From contig DOEE01000002.1 in assembly GCA_003524095.1 (NCBI GenBank), positions 62,001-126,000 of the forward strand: DNA of 64,000 bases. The letters run 5' to 3'. Of the stretch, positions 47,494 to 57,198 are shown one piece after another; position 1 is the first letter of the stretch; every line of letters begins with the position of its first letter. The notes under the pieces were generated by a model, which was not told where the DNA came from, searched no databases, and saw only the letters and a list, made by a program, of their open reading frames with translations. The DNA is from Clostridiales bacterium. GTDB taxonomy: Bacteria > Bacillota > Clostridia > Christensenellales > UBA1242. Both the position numbers and the translations under genes were made by a program.

Positions 47494-48078
47494 ATGAAAT
47501 CACCACTCAGGTACCAAATAACCGAATACGATTGCGGAACAGTCACATTTATCAACTATATCACACATCTTCTCGATAGGTCAAAAATTCAACCAGTATT
47601 AATCAAAAAAATTTGGGAGATGTCTTTGGACGTAAACGACGAAGATAAGCACATAGGAGTTGGCGGAACAAGTACCCAAGCCATAAGTGATATTTGCGAT
47701 TGGATTAACAAGAACAACTCAAAACTAAACTTACATCTTAGATGTGAAACCTACAAAAACTCTCAAGTAACTACCCAAAATATTCAAAAGGTTATAAGTG
47801 ATGATGGAGTGCTTTGTTTTAGAATCAAAGACCTATGGAACGTCGAACACTATGTAATGATAAGCAACATCGACGACAAATATATTTATATCTTTGACCC
47901 ATATTACTTTTCGGTCAAGGAAAACAAAAATCCGAATGTACACGTGTTCAATCAAAATCAATTTGGATATAATATCACAATCGATAGAGAGTATTTTGAA
48001 AGCAATGCCGATACATATACAATATGTTCAGCAAATAATATAGTTGCAACAGCAATTTACAAAACAAAAGGAGAATAA
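47494..48078 (+). CDS. Papain-like C39-type peptidase family protein
   Basis: About 194 residues. The N-terminus YQITEYDCG (Gln8, Cys14) fits the QxxxxDC start of C39 bacteriocin-processing peptidase folds, and EHYVMISNIDDKYIYIFDPYYF provides the His and Asp. There is no membrane part and no ABC fusion, so it is a stand-alone C39-like protein. The ATG at 47494 has a GGAAGG site; an in-frame ATG at 47473 lies inside the T-box terminator and is unlikely. It is the first gene under the tyrosine T-box and ends two bases before tyrS, so both respond to tyrosine shortage. Substrate unknown. Confidence 0.65.
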   Translation: MKSPLRYQITEYDCGTVTFINYITHLLDRSKIQPVLIKKIWEMSLDVNDEDKHIGVGGTSTQAISDICDWINKNNSKLNLHLRCETYKNSQVTTQNIQKVISDDGVLCFRIKDLWNVEHYVMISNIDDKYIYIFDPYYFSVKENKNPNVHVFNQNQFGYNITIDREYFESNADTYTICSANNIVATAIYKTKGE

Positions 48079-48080
48079 TT

Positions 48081-49325
48081 ATGACGGATACGAATTTATA
48101 TAATGAACTTAAGGAAAGGGGACTTTTGTATCAATGCAGTGACGAACAAGCCTTGAAACAAAAACTCGAAAGTGGCGAGCCAATTGTTGTTTACGAAGGT
48201 AGTGACCCTACCGCAAATAGTTTGCATATAGGACACTGCGTTCCATATTGTGTTTTGCGTAGATTTCAAAAGGCTGGTCACAAAGTAATCTTGCTTATGG
48301 GTGGTGCTACCGCATGTGTAGGAGACCCATCGGGAAGAACCGAACTTAGAAAAATGCTAACCTACGATGAAATTAACAAAAATGTCGAGAGTATCAAAAA
48401 GACACTCAAAGTATTCCTAGATTTTGACGGAGATAACCCAGCCGAAATAGTTAATAATGCTGATTGGTTTTCAAAACTAACATACATAGACTTTATGAGA
48501 GACTATGGTGTTCACTTTAATGTAAACAAGATGATGGCTACCGAAATCTATGATAATAGACTCAAAGAGGGTGGACTAACATTCTTTGAAATGGGATATA
48601 TGCCAATGCAAGCATACGACTTTGTACACCTAAACAGAACAAAGGGTTGTACATTGCAATATGGCGGTGCTGACCAATGGGGAAATATTGTTGCAGGTGT
48701 TGAATTGCAACGAAAACTTAACTTCCAAAATGGCACAAATGTCGAACTTATTGGTGCAACAAATCCGTTACTTCTCACTCCAGAAGGAAAGAAAATGGGC
48801 AAGACCGAAAAAGGCGCTATTTGGATAGACAAAGACAAAATCTCGGCTTATGACTTCTATCAAGGGGTATATCAGACTCCAGATGCATGTGTTGAACTTA
48901 TGTTTGCTTTGTTTACTGACCTTCCTATGGATGAAATTAGAAATCTTATCAAAGAAGATATAGTCAAAGCAAAAGAAGTTTTGAGTTTCGAAATGACCAA
49001 GTTTATTCGTGGCGAGCAAGATGCAATCGAAGCCAGAGAAGCAACTCATGCACTATTCAAAGGCGGTGCTAACTTGGATAACGTTCCAACATATATACTA
49101 CCTAAGTCAGATTTAAATACAAAACAAATAGTAGATATTGTAACTGAAGGCAAATTGTGCGCTTCCAAGTCCGAAAGTCGTAGAATGATAGAAGGTGGCG
49201 GAATTACTCTTAATGACCAAAAAGTTACCGACTTTAGAAGAACAATCACCGAAAGCGATTTAGTAGATAATTATGTAATTTTGAGAAAAGGCAAAAAGAA
49301 TTATCTCAAAGTTGTCTTTGAATAA
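48081..49325 (+). CDS. tyrS: Tyrosyl-tRNA synthetase
   Basis: Charges tRNA-Tyr with tyrosine. 414 residues. The class I HIGH motif is in SLHIGHCVP (about residue 49), GDPSGRTELR follows, the QYGGADQWGNI tyrosine pocket is mid-domain, and the KMSKS loop reads KMGKT (about 238). The C-terminal S4 RNA-binding domain (SKSESRRMIEGGGITLN) is complete. AGGAG site before the ATG. It is second in the T-box operon, 2 bases after the C39-like gene. Confidence 0.97.
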   Translation: MTDTNLYNELKERGLLYQCSDEQALKQKLESGEPIVVYEGSDPTANSLHIGHCVPYCVLRRFQKAGHKVILLMGGATACVGDPSGRTELRKMLTYDEINKNVESIKKTLKVFLDFDGDNPAEIVNNADWFSKLTYIDFMRDYGVHFNVNKMMATEIYDNRLKEGGLTFFEMGYMPMQAYDFVHLNRTKGCTLQYGGADQWGNIVAGVELQRKLNFQNGTNVELIGATNPLLLTPEGKKMGKTEKGAIWIDKDKISAYDFYQGVYQTPDACVELMFALFTDLPMDEIRNLIKEDIVKAKEVLSFEMTKFIRGEQDAIEAREATHALFKGGANLDNVPTYILPKSDLNTKQIVDIVTEGKLCASKSESRRMIEGGGITLNDQKVTDFRRTITESDLVDNYVILRKGKKNYLKVVFE

Positions 49326-49408
49326 AATATTCGAATAAAAGTTTGTCAAATACAAAAAAATATAATAAAATAATTGTAAATAAATAAGTGGAAAATGGAG
49401 AATAAATT

Positions 49409-49786
49409 TTGAAAAAGCATTGGAAAATATTACTCATTGTATTTTTCATAGTGCCATGTATTTTTGCGTTCAAAGGATGTAGTTGTTCCAAAGATAAAAA
49501 CAAAAACAACACTACATCCAGCGTAGAATACACGGTGACTTTTTACACCGACAATCCCGACTTTTTCAATGTTCCAAATCAGACTATCAAAGACGGTGGC
49601 AAAGTTACCCCGCCTGTCAACTTTCCTGCAAGAAAAAGAGACTCTATGGGCAGAGTCTATTATCTAGTTGGTTGGTTTAGTAATCAAAGTTTAAGAGACG
49701 AATACATTTGGAAGTTTGAAACAGATACAGTTCATCAAAACATGGAACTTTATGCAAAATGGACACTTCTTGAAAATCAAAACTAA
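49409..49786 (+). CDS. Small lipoprotein with one InlB B-type repeat
   Basis: 125 residues. Signal peptide MKKHWKILLIVFFIVPCIFAFKGC, with a lipobox-like FKGC at residue 24. The mature part has a single InlB_B-like repeat: YTVTFYTDN... GWFSN... WKFETDTVHQNMELYAKWT. TTG start after a GGAG site. A surface-anchored small protein; binding partner unknown. Confidence 0.75.
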   Translation: MKKHWKILLIVFFIVPCIFAFKGCSCSKDKNKNNTTSSVEYTVTFYTDNPDFFNVPNQTIKDGGKVTPPVNFPARKRDSMGRVYYLVGWFSNQSLRDEYIWKFETDTVHQNMELYAKWTLLENQN

Positions 49787-49841
49787 CACAACTATTATTT
49801 GTTTAAAATTGAAGTTGATTAATATAAACTCAACATCAAAA

Positions 49842-49869
49842 CTTGTAATTAACAATGTTTAATTACAAG
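49842..49869. terminator. Inverted repeat between convergent genes
   Basis: CTTGTAATTAA pairs perfectly with TTAATTACAAG around a 6-base loop, between the convergent genes ending at 49786 and 49908. No T-run follows directly, so termination is likely but not certain. Confidence 0.5.
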
Positions 49870-49907
49870 CAAATAGCAATTAATTCATAATTAATATCAT
49901 TAAAATA

Positions 49908-50429
49908 TTATTCAAAATAACTGCTTAGTAGCAGTTTTTTGTTTGTCTTGTCAGCACTCAATAGTTCATCAAAAGCGAGTCTGTCTATTAAAATTATGTC
50001 CGCACTTGTACTCAAGTTTTTGGCAGACTTGCTAAAAAACGAATTAGTTATAACAACTCCCTTGTCTGCCAGATAATAATTTTTTGCGGTGTTTATTTCC
50101 TGAATTGCCGAATTTCCAACACTATGATTATAATATAACTTACACTGAATAACTATAATTTTGTCGCTATAGTTCAAAACCAAATCCGCACCATAGTCTC
50201 TGCTTTTTTTGGTCTTTTTGACCTTGAGTCCTAGCGACTTAAAAAAGTAAAACAAAAATTCTTCAAACTCATGTCCGTCAAGGCTATCCACATCTGCTAT
50301 GCTTATACTCCCAATATAACTTTTCATATGACGATTTTCCAAAAGCCTAACAAAACATTTAATTACAAAAAAAATTACAGTGATAGGCAAAAACACTATA
50401 CCTGCAATTATTTTACACTTCTTCCCCAT
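49908..50429 (-). CDS. Membrane-anchored Mrr-type restriction endonuclease-like protein
   Basis: About 173 residues. One N-terminal membrane helix (IIAGIVFLPITVIFFVIKCFV) is followed by an Mrr_cat-like nuclease fold: DGHEFEEFLFYFFKSLG, the Asp of DYGADLVL, the QxK of IVIQCK and KGVVITNSFFSKSA. The PD-(D/E)xK core is thus complete. The start ATG at 50427-50429 has a GGGGAC site; a longer frame to 50477 is less supported. Single gene, no methylase nearby, so probably a modified-DNA or housekeeping member rather than a classical restriction system. Confidence 0.8.
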   Translation of the reverse strand: MGKKCKIIAGIVFLPITVIFFVIKCFVRLLENRHMKSYIGSISIADVDSLDGHEFEEFLFYFFKSLGLKVKKTKKSRDYGADLVLNYSDKIIVIQCKLYYNHSVGNSAIQEINTAKNYYLADKGVVITNSFFSKSAKNLSTSADIILIDRLAFDELLSADKTNKKLLLSSYFE

Positions 50430-50649
50430 AATATTGTCCCCACCAAAATAAATTTTTTCCACCAAAACTATTTTCACTTTTAATTTAACAAAAAAAGATT
50501 GTTTTGTCTATTAATTTCTGGCTATTTGAAAGTTATTGTTTTCAAATTATCTCTTTTTTGGCATTTTTTTGCAAAACTTCAAAAATTTAATTTACAAAAC
50601 CAAATTTAATAATAAAAAACACAAATTTCAAACTAATTTTTAGAAACTA

Positions 50650-50678
50650 TTGAAAAGGCTATGCACTTATGCTAAAAT
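50650..50678 (+). promoter_or_regulatory. Predicted promoter of the HAD-like gene
   Basis: TTGAAA (50650-50655), 17-bp spacer, TAAAAT (50673-50678) with TGC before it. The 279-bp gap otherwise shows nothing. Confidence 0.55.
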
Positions 50679-50708
50679 AGTGTACATAAAAACAAAAGGA
50701 TAAAAATT

Positions 50709-51272
50709 GTGGAAAATACTCAAAAACAACCATTTTATATATTTCTTGACTTTGACGGAGTTTTAAACGATTTTGAAGGGGCAGATAATATCTTCAAATT
50801 TGGCGGACTATTTGTAAGCGAGAATGACAAACGAACTTTTAATCCATATAGCATAGAAGCACTCAATTATCTAATTGAAACTTTGCAACAAGAGTATGAG
50901 TGCAAATTAGTATTGTCAACTACATGGCGACATTTTTTTGACAAGGCAAAGCACATTCTCAAAAATAATGGACTAGAATATCTAGGCGTTATTGGAAAAA
51001 CTCCATACATGTTTCTCAAAAAACGTGCTTATGAAATAATGGAGTATTTACAAGTCAAAAACGAAAATGAAAATTTTGTAGTTATAGACGACAAACAACA
51101 TCTTCCAAAGTTTTTCAAAGGCAAAAATGGTATCAAAACAAATATACTCAACGGTGCACTAAATATGTCGACTGTTCTTAATTATTTGGATATCAATTTT
51201 GAGCCTTTGGCTCATAAAAACAACCTAAAAGACCATTATGGCTTTGAAGAAGATTTAAACAAAATTAAATAA
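50709..51272 (+). CDS. HAD-superfamily protein (RNA-repair-type HAD domain)
   Basis: 187 residues with GTG start and an AAAGGA site. HAD motifs: FLDFDGVLND (motif I, nucleophile Asp about residue 14), STTWRH (motif II) and VVIDDK (motif IV). The layout resembles the short HAD domains of 'Swiss Army Knife' RNA repair proteins. Likely a phosphatase; the substrate is not evident. Confidence 0.75.
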   Translation: MENTQKQPFYIFLDFDGVLNDFEGADNIFKFGGLFVSENDKRTFNPYSIEALNYLIETLQQEYECKLVLSTTWRHFFDKAKHILKNNGLEYLGVIGKTPYMFLKKRAYEIMEYLQVKNENENFVVIDDKQHLPKFFKGKNGIKTNILNGALNMSTVLNYLDINFEPLAHKNNLKDHYGFEEDLNKIK

Positions 51273-51295
51273 CAAATTTACAAAATGTACAAAAG

Positions 51296-51335
51296 ATATT
51301 TGGAAATCTTTTGGAATATTTCCAAATATTTTTTG
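51296..51335 (+). terminator. Terminator after the HAD-like gene
   Basis: ATATTTGGAAAT pairs perfectly with ATTTCCAAATAT around a ~10-base loop, followed by a T-run. Confidence 0.85.
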
Positions 51336-51469
51336 TCTGTTATATTTATAAAAATATAACTTTTGACACATAATAAAATTGACAAAAAGTGTCGAAAATA
51401 GTATTATTTTATTGGACGTTTGCCAAAATTACAAATATTCTTGGCAAAACTTATTAGGAGAAATTTGAC

Positions 51470-54400
51470 GTGAAAAAGTTAATGCTTGGACTTATATGTT
51501 TTGTGTGCTTGTTGGTCTTTTTCCATACTCATATTTCTTTTTTTGTTGATGCAAAGGAAGTTGAGTCCCCATGGGTTTTGACTGAAGACATAGTAATTGA
51601 TGGCGAAAATCCAGAGTATGAAAAGATTAATACAAACGCATTGATTGAAATAGGCAATTCAGCAGTTGTTGAATTTAGGAACTTGACAATTAATGTTTCA
51701 AACAATATGCCTTCACTTTTCAAAGTAAATACAGGCTCAAAATTGATACTCAACAATGTAACAATTAATTCAATTGTTATCATCGATTCAGTTATTTGTA
51801 ACTATGGTCAAGTAGAGATTAATAACACCCAATTTCCAAAAGTAAATTCTAAATATAGCATTTTGAATGACTCATCTGAAAACGACGCCATACTCTTGCA
51901 TTATGTCGGGGACAAACAGATAAAAAATATTTATTTAAAATCCGGCAGTATATATGTAACCGATGATACACATTTTGAAGTGTCATCAGATTACATAAAC
52001 GTTCAAGTTACTGACTCTTATGATGAGTTATTGGACAATACACACATTGGCAGGGGTGTTGTCAAAGGAAAAAACACTTTTGCAGGATATTATCTTAATA
52101 ATTTTAGATTGGTTGGTGCTCCGTTTGAGCCAAATATTAGTCCAACCGAAACAGATGCTTGGTCTATGTTTCAAAACAAATTCTATCTTGATTATGTTGG
52201 TCTTATTGGCGATAACCCAAGCGATTTAAGTAGCGGATTGTCAACTTTTTATTATGAGGGAATATCCATAGATTTTGTTAAGTCGGGCGATATAATTATT
52301 ACCAAGCCAGTAATCTATCTTCAAAAAGATACCCAGATTTTTGTTGGAAGCAAGTTCTCAACTTCAAGACTCTTTCAAAAGTATAATAATGACGAGACAT
52401 ATTGTGTAAGTGCCAAGGTAGTCGAAGATTGTTCCAAGTCTTATCAAAGTAAATGTCTTGTTTTGGATAATGCAACTTCGCTTATTGGAAATTTATCAAA
52501 TAATGCAATTATTCGCAGGTCAGCAGACAAAATCGTTAAGTCAGATGTTGTCAAATTAAATATACTAGATACAAGTACGAGTAAGACCACGACCAAAAAC
52601 ATAAGCGTTTCTGCCTTGCAAAATGTAAACGAGACTTTGTATGAAAGCAGTCATATTGAGTTTGTTAGTACTTATGGCTATCAAGTGGACAGTATTTCAA
52701 GTAATGGACTAAAAAATGATAATGATTTGGTTGTAATTCAAACCAAAGAGTTTATGCTTATCAACCTTAAAATGCTAAGCACTGTAGATAATGCCAAAGT
52801 CAATATAACTATGTCACCACTCAAACCCAAGCCAGTCAAAAAATCGGTTTATTTGGAAAACACTACTTTTGAATTTAATAATACAAACAGAATAGAAAGT
52901 CTAGTTCCATATGTTTTAGACGAAGACAACAACAAAGTTTATCTAAAATCCGAAGAGTTTTCGCTGTTAGATGCAAACAATCAAGTAATCAAAGATATTA
53001 CAAATGCTGGAAGTTACCAAGTGTTTGTAAATAGCACAAACGAAGACGCAATATTTGTAAACAATCAATTTGATGTGATTATTTCCAAAAAACAAATAAG
53101 ACTTGAATTTGAAAACATCTTTACATACGACGGAAATTATCATACAGCCAAGATTACAAACATTATTGGTTTAATAGTTGGCGACAAGATTGACCTTAGT
53201 GCTTTTGAAATTCAAAGCCCACAAATTATTCCGGGCGAATATATTCAAACTGTTACTCTTGATTCTCAAAATTATTATTTAATCGAGTCTTGTAAGACTG
53301 TTAATTTGACAATTAAAAAACTTAAAATTAATCTTAATACTGTAGTTTTCAATAGTGCCACATTTACATATGACAAAGACAAATCATATTCTCTAAGCAT
53401 AACTGGTCTCAAAGATGAGTACAAAGATATAGTTGAAGTTTCATATTCGGGCAATGGACAAACTGACGTACTACTGGATTCAAACGGAAACGTGACAGCA
53501 TATACAGTTTATGCAAATTTCCAAGTAGACGAGAATTTGTACGAACTAACCAATGGATATACCCGAACTGCAAAACTTACAATTCTTAAGCAATTTGTAG
53601 ATTTGTCTAGTGTGAGTTTGCCAAATGTATCCATAACCTATGACGGGCTTGAACACGATGTCCAAATTGTGGGAACTGTTCCAAGTCAAATTTCAAACTA
53701 TGTTTATTACAACAACACTCCAAAAAAGGAAGTTGGAACTTATAATATCAAAGTCGTGTTTAAACTAAGTGACACAAAAAACTATACCTTGACTAACAAT
53801 GGCATGCTATACAATTCCTTGTCGTGTAAATTGGTGATAAATCCAAAAATAATAACCATGGAATATATAAACCAAGTGCTAGAGTTTGAAGGCGATATTG
53901 TTAAATACGATGGCAAAGAGCATAGACTCAAAACAATTTTGAAAGATAGTTCTCTAATATCTATATCAAATAGTCAAGCGACATTTATAGATATTGGATT
54001 ATATGATTGTATTATTAAAATTAATCTCAAAGATTCCAAAAATTATATTTTCGAAAATGGAACCGCTAATGTGGAGTTAACCAAGACACTCCAAATAATC
54101 AAGGGCGATGCCAATTTTGATGGAATAACGTTTGAAAACAAAACGACAACATATAATTATAATACAATCAAAATCACCGCAAATAATCTTCCTTCTTATT
54201 GCGAAGTAAAATATGAATATTCTCAAAACGGGAAAGTTTTGAATACAGATGGTGTAAGTGATGCTGGCGAATATTTAGTCAAGGCCTATATTACTTTGTC
54301 CAAACAAATGGCTAATAATTACAACGAAAAAAGCCTAACTCTTACTGCTACTCTAACAATCAACAAACTGGTTTTGGATTGTTCAAACATAAGGGTAGAG

Positions 54401-56020
54401 AATTATAGTTGTATTTATGACGGTCTAGCACATAATATAATAATTCAAGGCGATACTAATCAAATAAAATTTGAGTATTCCCAAAAAGATTTAGTTGATG
54501 CAGGAACTTATCAAATAACAGTTACGCCTATTGAAAACAAGAATATTGAATATTCCAACTTAAATAGTCTCAAGGCGACCTTGATTATCTTCAAAGCAGA
54601 TTATAATATGAATAGTGTTAAGTTCAAAGACATCACCGAAGAATACGACGGAAATCAAAAAGTTGCATTAATTTCGGGAACTTTGCCAAAAGGGGTTTAT
54701 GTTGCTTCTTATCAAAACAACAAACATACTCATGTCAGTGCAAATTCAGACGGAATTGAAATTGCAAGAGTAAAATTTGCGACAGACGACACAAATTATA
54801 ATACCCCAAGTGATATGACTTGCAAGATAAAAATTAAACCACGAAAAGTAAATGTTGTTCTCAACCAAACTCAATTTAAATATTCGGGCGAAGAAATTTT
54901 AATTGACGGGAGAGTGATAGGAATAATTGATGGCGACCAAGTTAATATAGAGTTTAATAACAACAAAAATATTAATGTCGGCAAATATAGTACTGGGGCA
55001 ATTCTAGACAATAGAGACTATATTTGTGGAAATACTAGTTCGCTAAGTTACGAAATAAATCCCGCGCAGATAGATACAAGCGATTTTGAATTTGAAGATG
55101 TCAAGGTTACATATGACGGACTTGAACATCAACCAAAATTCAAAGGCAATTTGCCGGTAGGGGTGTACGCTAATTTGGTTTCGGGGAAAATAGTCAATGC
55201 TGGAAATTATACAGCATATATTGAATTCAAAAGTTCTAACAAAAATTATATCCTTCCACAAAATCTAGTAGCACAAGTTGAAATATTGCCAAAGCCAATT
55301 TTGTTAGAGTTTTCTGAGTATACAAACCTTGTCGAAGACGGCTCTGTTCATCCTGTTACAATAAGACTGCTTGGAACAATTGAAGACGACTTTGAAGATT
55401 ACACAGTGACATATAGTGCTAGTCCTATTAAAGCGGGAATTTATAAAGTTACAGTAAACTTAAATGCAAATAGCAACTATACAATACTTAGTAGCAACTC
55501 TCTAACTTATGAGATACTTACAAACAACAAAACATATGTGGGAGACGGGGTTGTTATTAATATTAAAGGTGACGGATTTTCGAGTAGTGCTAGTCTTAAT
55601 GCCTGCGATGTTGACGCAAGCGAATTTAACCAAGTCCTACAAGAAAGTGCCTCAATCAAAAAATATGATGCGTTCAAACTTGAAATTGACGGAACAAATT
55701 CAAACAAAGAGATTGATGTTACTTACAAATCTGGAACTTCAAATATAAACGCAAAATATATTAGAGTTTACAAAATTTCAAACGGAAACTTGTTAGAAGT
55801 TGAATTTGAAACAATCAGAAATCAACTTAAGTTTTCGGCAAACATAGATGATAAAATCATTATAATAGAACAAAAAGACTCTGTCGAAATGACGTCGAGA
55901 TATATTTATCTAATAGTAATTTTGTCCGTAGTATCCATTATAATTATGACGCTTATTATTTACAAAAATATTAAGTCTCGAAAGAAAATTGAGAACTTTA
56001 TAAACATTATTGATGACTAA
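51470..56020 (+). CDS. Giant MBG-repeat surface protein
   Basis: 1516 residues. GTG start after an AGGAG site. Signal peptide at residues 1-28 (KKLMLGLICFVCLLVFF). Residues ~35-430 resemble a beta-helix or pectate-lyase-like fold (VEFRNLTINVSN, LILNNVTINS). From about 540 on there are at least six MBG-type repeats of ~80 residues, each with a YDG-H core (TYDGLEHDVQIVG, KYDGKEHRLKTIL, IYDGLAHNIIIQG, EYDGNQKVALISG, TYDGLEHQPKFKG). The C-terminus has one membrane helix (~1475-1500, YLIVILSVVSIIIMTLIIY) and a short basic tail. It is membrane-anchored rather than sortase-linked (no LPxTG). Probable adhesin or glycan-binding protein. Confidence 0.88.
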   Translation: MKKLMLGLICFVCLLVFFHTHISFFVDAKEVESPWVLTEDIVIDGENPEYEKINTNALIEIGNSAVVEFRNLTINVSNNMPSLFKVNTGSKLILNNVTINSIVIIDSVICNYGQVEINNTQFPKVNSKYSILNDSSENDAILLHYVGDKQIKNIYLKSGSIYVTDDTHFEVSSDYINVQVTDSYDELLDNTHIGRGVVKGKNTFAGYYLNNFRLVGAPFEPNISPTETDAWSMFQNKFYLDYVGLIGDNPSDLSSGLSTFYYEGISIDFVKSGDIIITKPVIYLQKDTQIFVGSKFSTSRLFQKYNNDETYCVSAKVVEDCSKSYQSKCLVLDNATSLIGNLSNNAIIRRSADKIVKSDVVKLNILDTSTSKTTTKNISVSALQNVNETLYESSHIEFVSTYGYQVDSISSNGLKNDNDLVVIQTKEFMLINLKMLSTVDNAKVNITMSPLKPKPVKKSVYLENTTFEFNNTNRIESLVPYVLDEDNNKVYLKSEEFSLLDANNQVIKDITNAGSYQVFVNSTNEDAIFVNNQFDVIISKKQIRLEFENIFTYDGNYHTAKITNIIGLIVGDKIDLSAFEIQSPQIIPGEYIQTVTLDSQNYYLIESCKTVNLTIKKLKINLNTVVFNSATFTYDKDKSYSLSITGLKDEYKDIVEVSYSGNGQTDVLLDSNGNVTAYTVYANFQVDENLYELTNGYTRTAKLTILKQFVDLSSVSLPNVSITYDGLEHDVQIVGTVPSQISNYVYYNNTPKKEVGTYNIKVVFKLSDTKNYTLTNNGMLYNSLSCKLVINPKIITMEYINQVLEFEGDIVKYDGKEHRLKTILKDSSLISISNSQATFIDIGLYDCIIKINLKDSKNYIFENGTANVELTKTLQIIKGDANFDGITFENKTTTYNYNTIKITANNLPSYCEVKYEYSQNGKVLNTDGVSDAGEYLVKAYITLSKQMANNYNEKSLTLTATLTINKLVLDCSNIRVENYSCIYDGLAHNIIIQGDTNQIKFEYSQKDLVDAGTYQITVTPIENKNIEYSNLNSLKATLIIFKADYNMNSVKFKDITEEYDGNQKVALISGTLPKGVYVASYQNNKHTHVSANSDGIEIARVKFATDDTNYNTPSDMTCKIKIKPRKVNVVLNQTQFKYSGEEILIDGRVIGIIDGDQVNIEFNNNKNINVGKYSTGAILDNRDYICGNTSSLSYEINPAQIDTSDFEFEDVKVTYDGLEHQPKFKGNLPVGVYANLVSGKIVNAGNYTAYIEFKSSNKNYILPQNLVAQVEILPKPILLEFSEYTNLVEDGSVHPVTIRLLGTIEDDFEDYTVTYSASPIKAGIYKVTVNLNANSNYTILSSNSLTYEILTNNKTYVGDGVVINIKGDGFSSSASLNACDVDASEFNQVLQESASIKKYDAFKLEIDGTNSNKEIDVTYKSGTSNINAKYIRVYKISNGNLLEVEFETIRNQLKFSANIDDKIIIIEQKDSVEMTSRYIYLIVILSVVSIIIMTLIIYKNIKSRKKIENFINIIDD

Positions 56021-56024
56021 AAAC

Positions 56025-56068
56025 AAAAAAAGAAACGCATAAATTATTTATCCGTTTCTTTTTTATTT
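56025..56068. terminator. Bidirectional terminator between MBG gene and degV
   Basis: AAAAAAGAAACG pairs with CGTTTCTTTTTT around a ~15-base loop with A-run and T-run at the sides. Confidence 0.8.
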
Positions 56069-56157
56069 TTTTCTTTTTTTAAGATTTAATCTTGGTTTTT
56101 TATAACATTATAAACCGAATAGAAAAGTCAAAATATCCAAAAATTAATTTGAAAATA

Positions 56158-57015
56158 TTATTCAGTTTTTCCGCCATCGTTATAGTATATTATTCCCAAA
56201 GTATTAGGCCCACAATGAGTTGAAACAGTACAACCGGCTGTGGTTTCGATTATATTTTTGAAAATACCTTTTTCTTTGAGAGTCTTTCTTGCGACGTCAA
56301 GCATTTCGGGTGTGGCACTACTATATGTAATAAAACACAAACTCGTGTCAGGATTTCCAAAATCCTTTAAGGTTTCATCAATATATTTGTCTAAAATTTT
56401 GTGCATCTTGCCCATATATTTTTTGCCAACCACCATTCTGCCATTGCTTACAATAATCGAAGGCTTGATAGAAAGTAGATTTGCTCCAAGCAACGAAAGT
56501 GCCGAACATCTTCCGCCTTTGTATAGATAATTTAGTTTGTCCACAACAAAACTTATTTGGACATGTTCACGACGTTTGTTAATAAGTTCAACCGCCTTTT
56601 CAATATCTACTTGGTTGTCTCTTAGTTCGGTGGCATATAAGACTTGCAAACCTATTCCGCTAGACAATGACATACTGTCTATTACATAAACATTATTGAA
56701 TTTTTTTGATGCAACAACTGCATTGTTGTAAGTCGAACTAATCTTGCTACTTATACAAAAGTGAATTATTCCGTCGCAATCTTTGAGTTGTTCTTCCCAA
56801 AATTCGGTGTAGTCGTTTTCGTTAAGTGCGCTTGTTTTTGGAAGTTGACTATTTGAATTTACATACTCAAACAATTGTTCATTTGTAATATTTTTGCCGT
56901 CAAAGTAGTCATCGCTTCCTAGTGTAATTCTAAAAGGGATTACAGCCACTCCAAGTTTTTTGTACATATCTTGATTTAAATCAGCACTGCTTTCGCATGT
57001 AATTTTGTATTTCAT
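56158..57015 (-). CDS. DegV family fatty-acid-binding protein
   Basis: 285 residues. DegV/FakB-like proteins bind a fatty acid for phosphorylation by FakA. It shows ITCESSADL near the start, PFRITLGSDDYFDGKNI, IHFCISSKISSTYNNAVVA, YVIDSMSLSSGIGLQVLYA and VVGKKYMGKM. The ATG at 57013-57015 has a GGAG site and gives the normal length; the longer frame to 57057 is not needed. Single gene convergent with the MBG gene and divergent from radC. No fakA is in the window. Confidence 0.92.
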   Translation of the reverse strand: MKYKITCESSADLNQDMYKKLGVAVIPFRITLGSDDYFDGKNITNEQLFEYVNSNSQLPKTSALNENDYTEFWEEQLKDCDGIIHFCISSKISSTYNNAVVASKKFNNVYVIDSMSLSSGIGLQVLYATELRDNQVDIEKAVELINKRREHVQISFVVDKLNYLYKGGRCSALSLLGANLLSIKPSIIVSNGRMVVGKKYMGKMHKILDKYIDETLKDFGNPDTSLCFITYSSATPEMLDVARKTLKEKGIFKNIIETTAGCTVSTHCGPNTLGIIYYNDGGKTE

Positions 57016-57198
57016 ATTATTCTCCAGATTTATTTTTAGTATTTTAATAGTTTTCAAGATTTCAAAAAACCTTGTTTAAACTTATTGTATTATATCAAAA
57101 TATTACTATTCTGGTCAATTAAATGCTACAATTATTACTTGCAAAAAAGTGGCAATTGTTGTAAACTATTAATTGAAATATACTTAGGAGATTTTATC

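Noticed and set aside
49908..50429. Complete restriction-modification system
   Set aside because: Only an Mrr-like nuclease is present; no methylase or specificity gene nearby.
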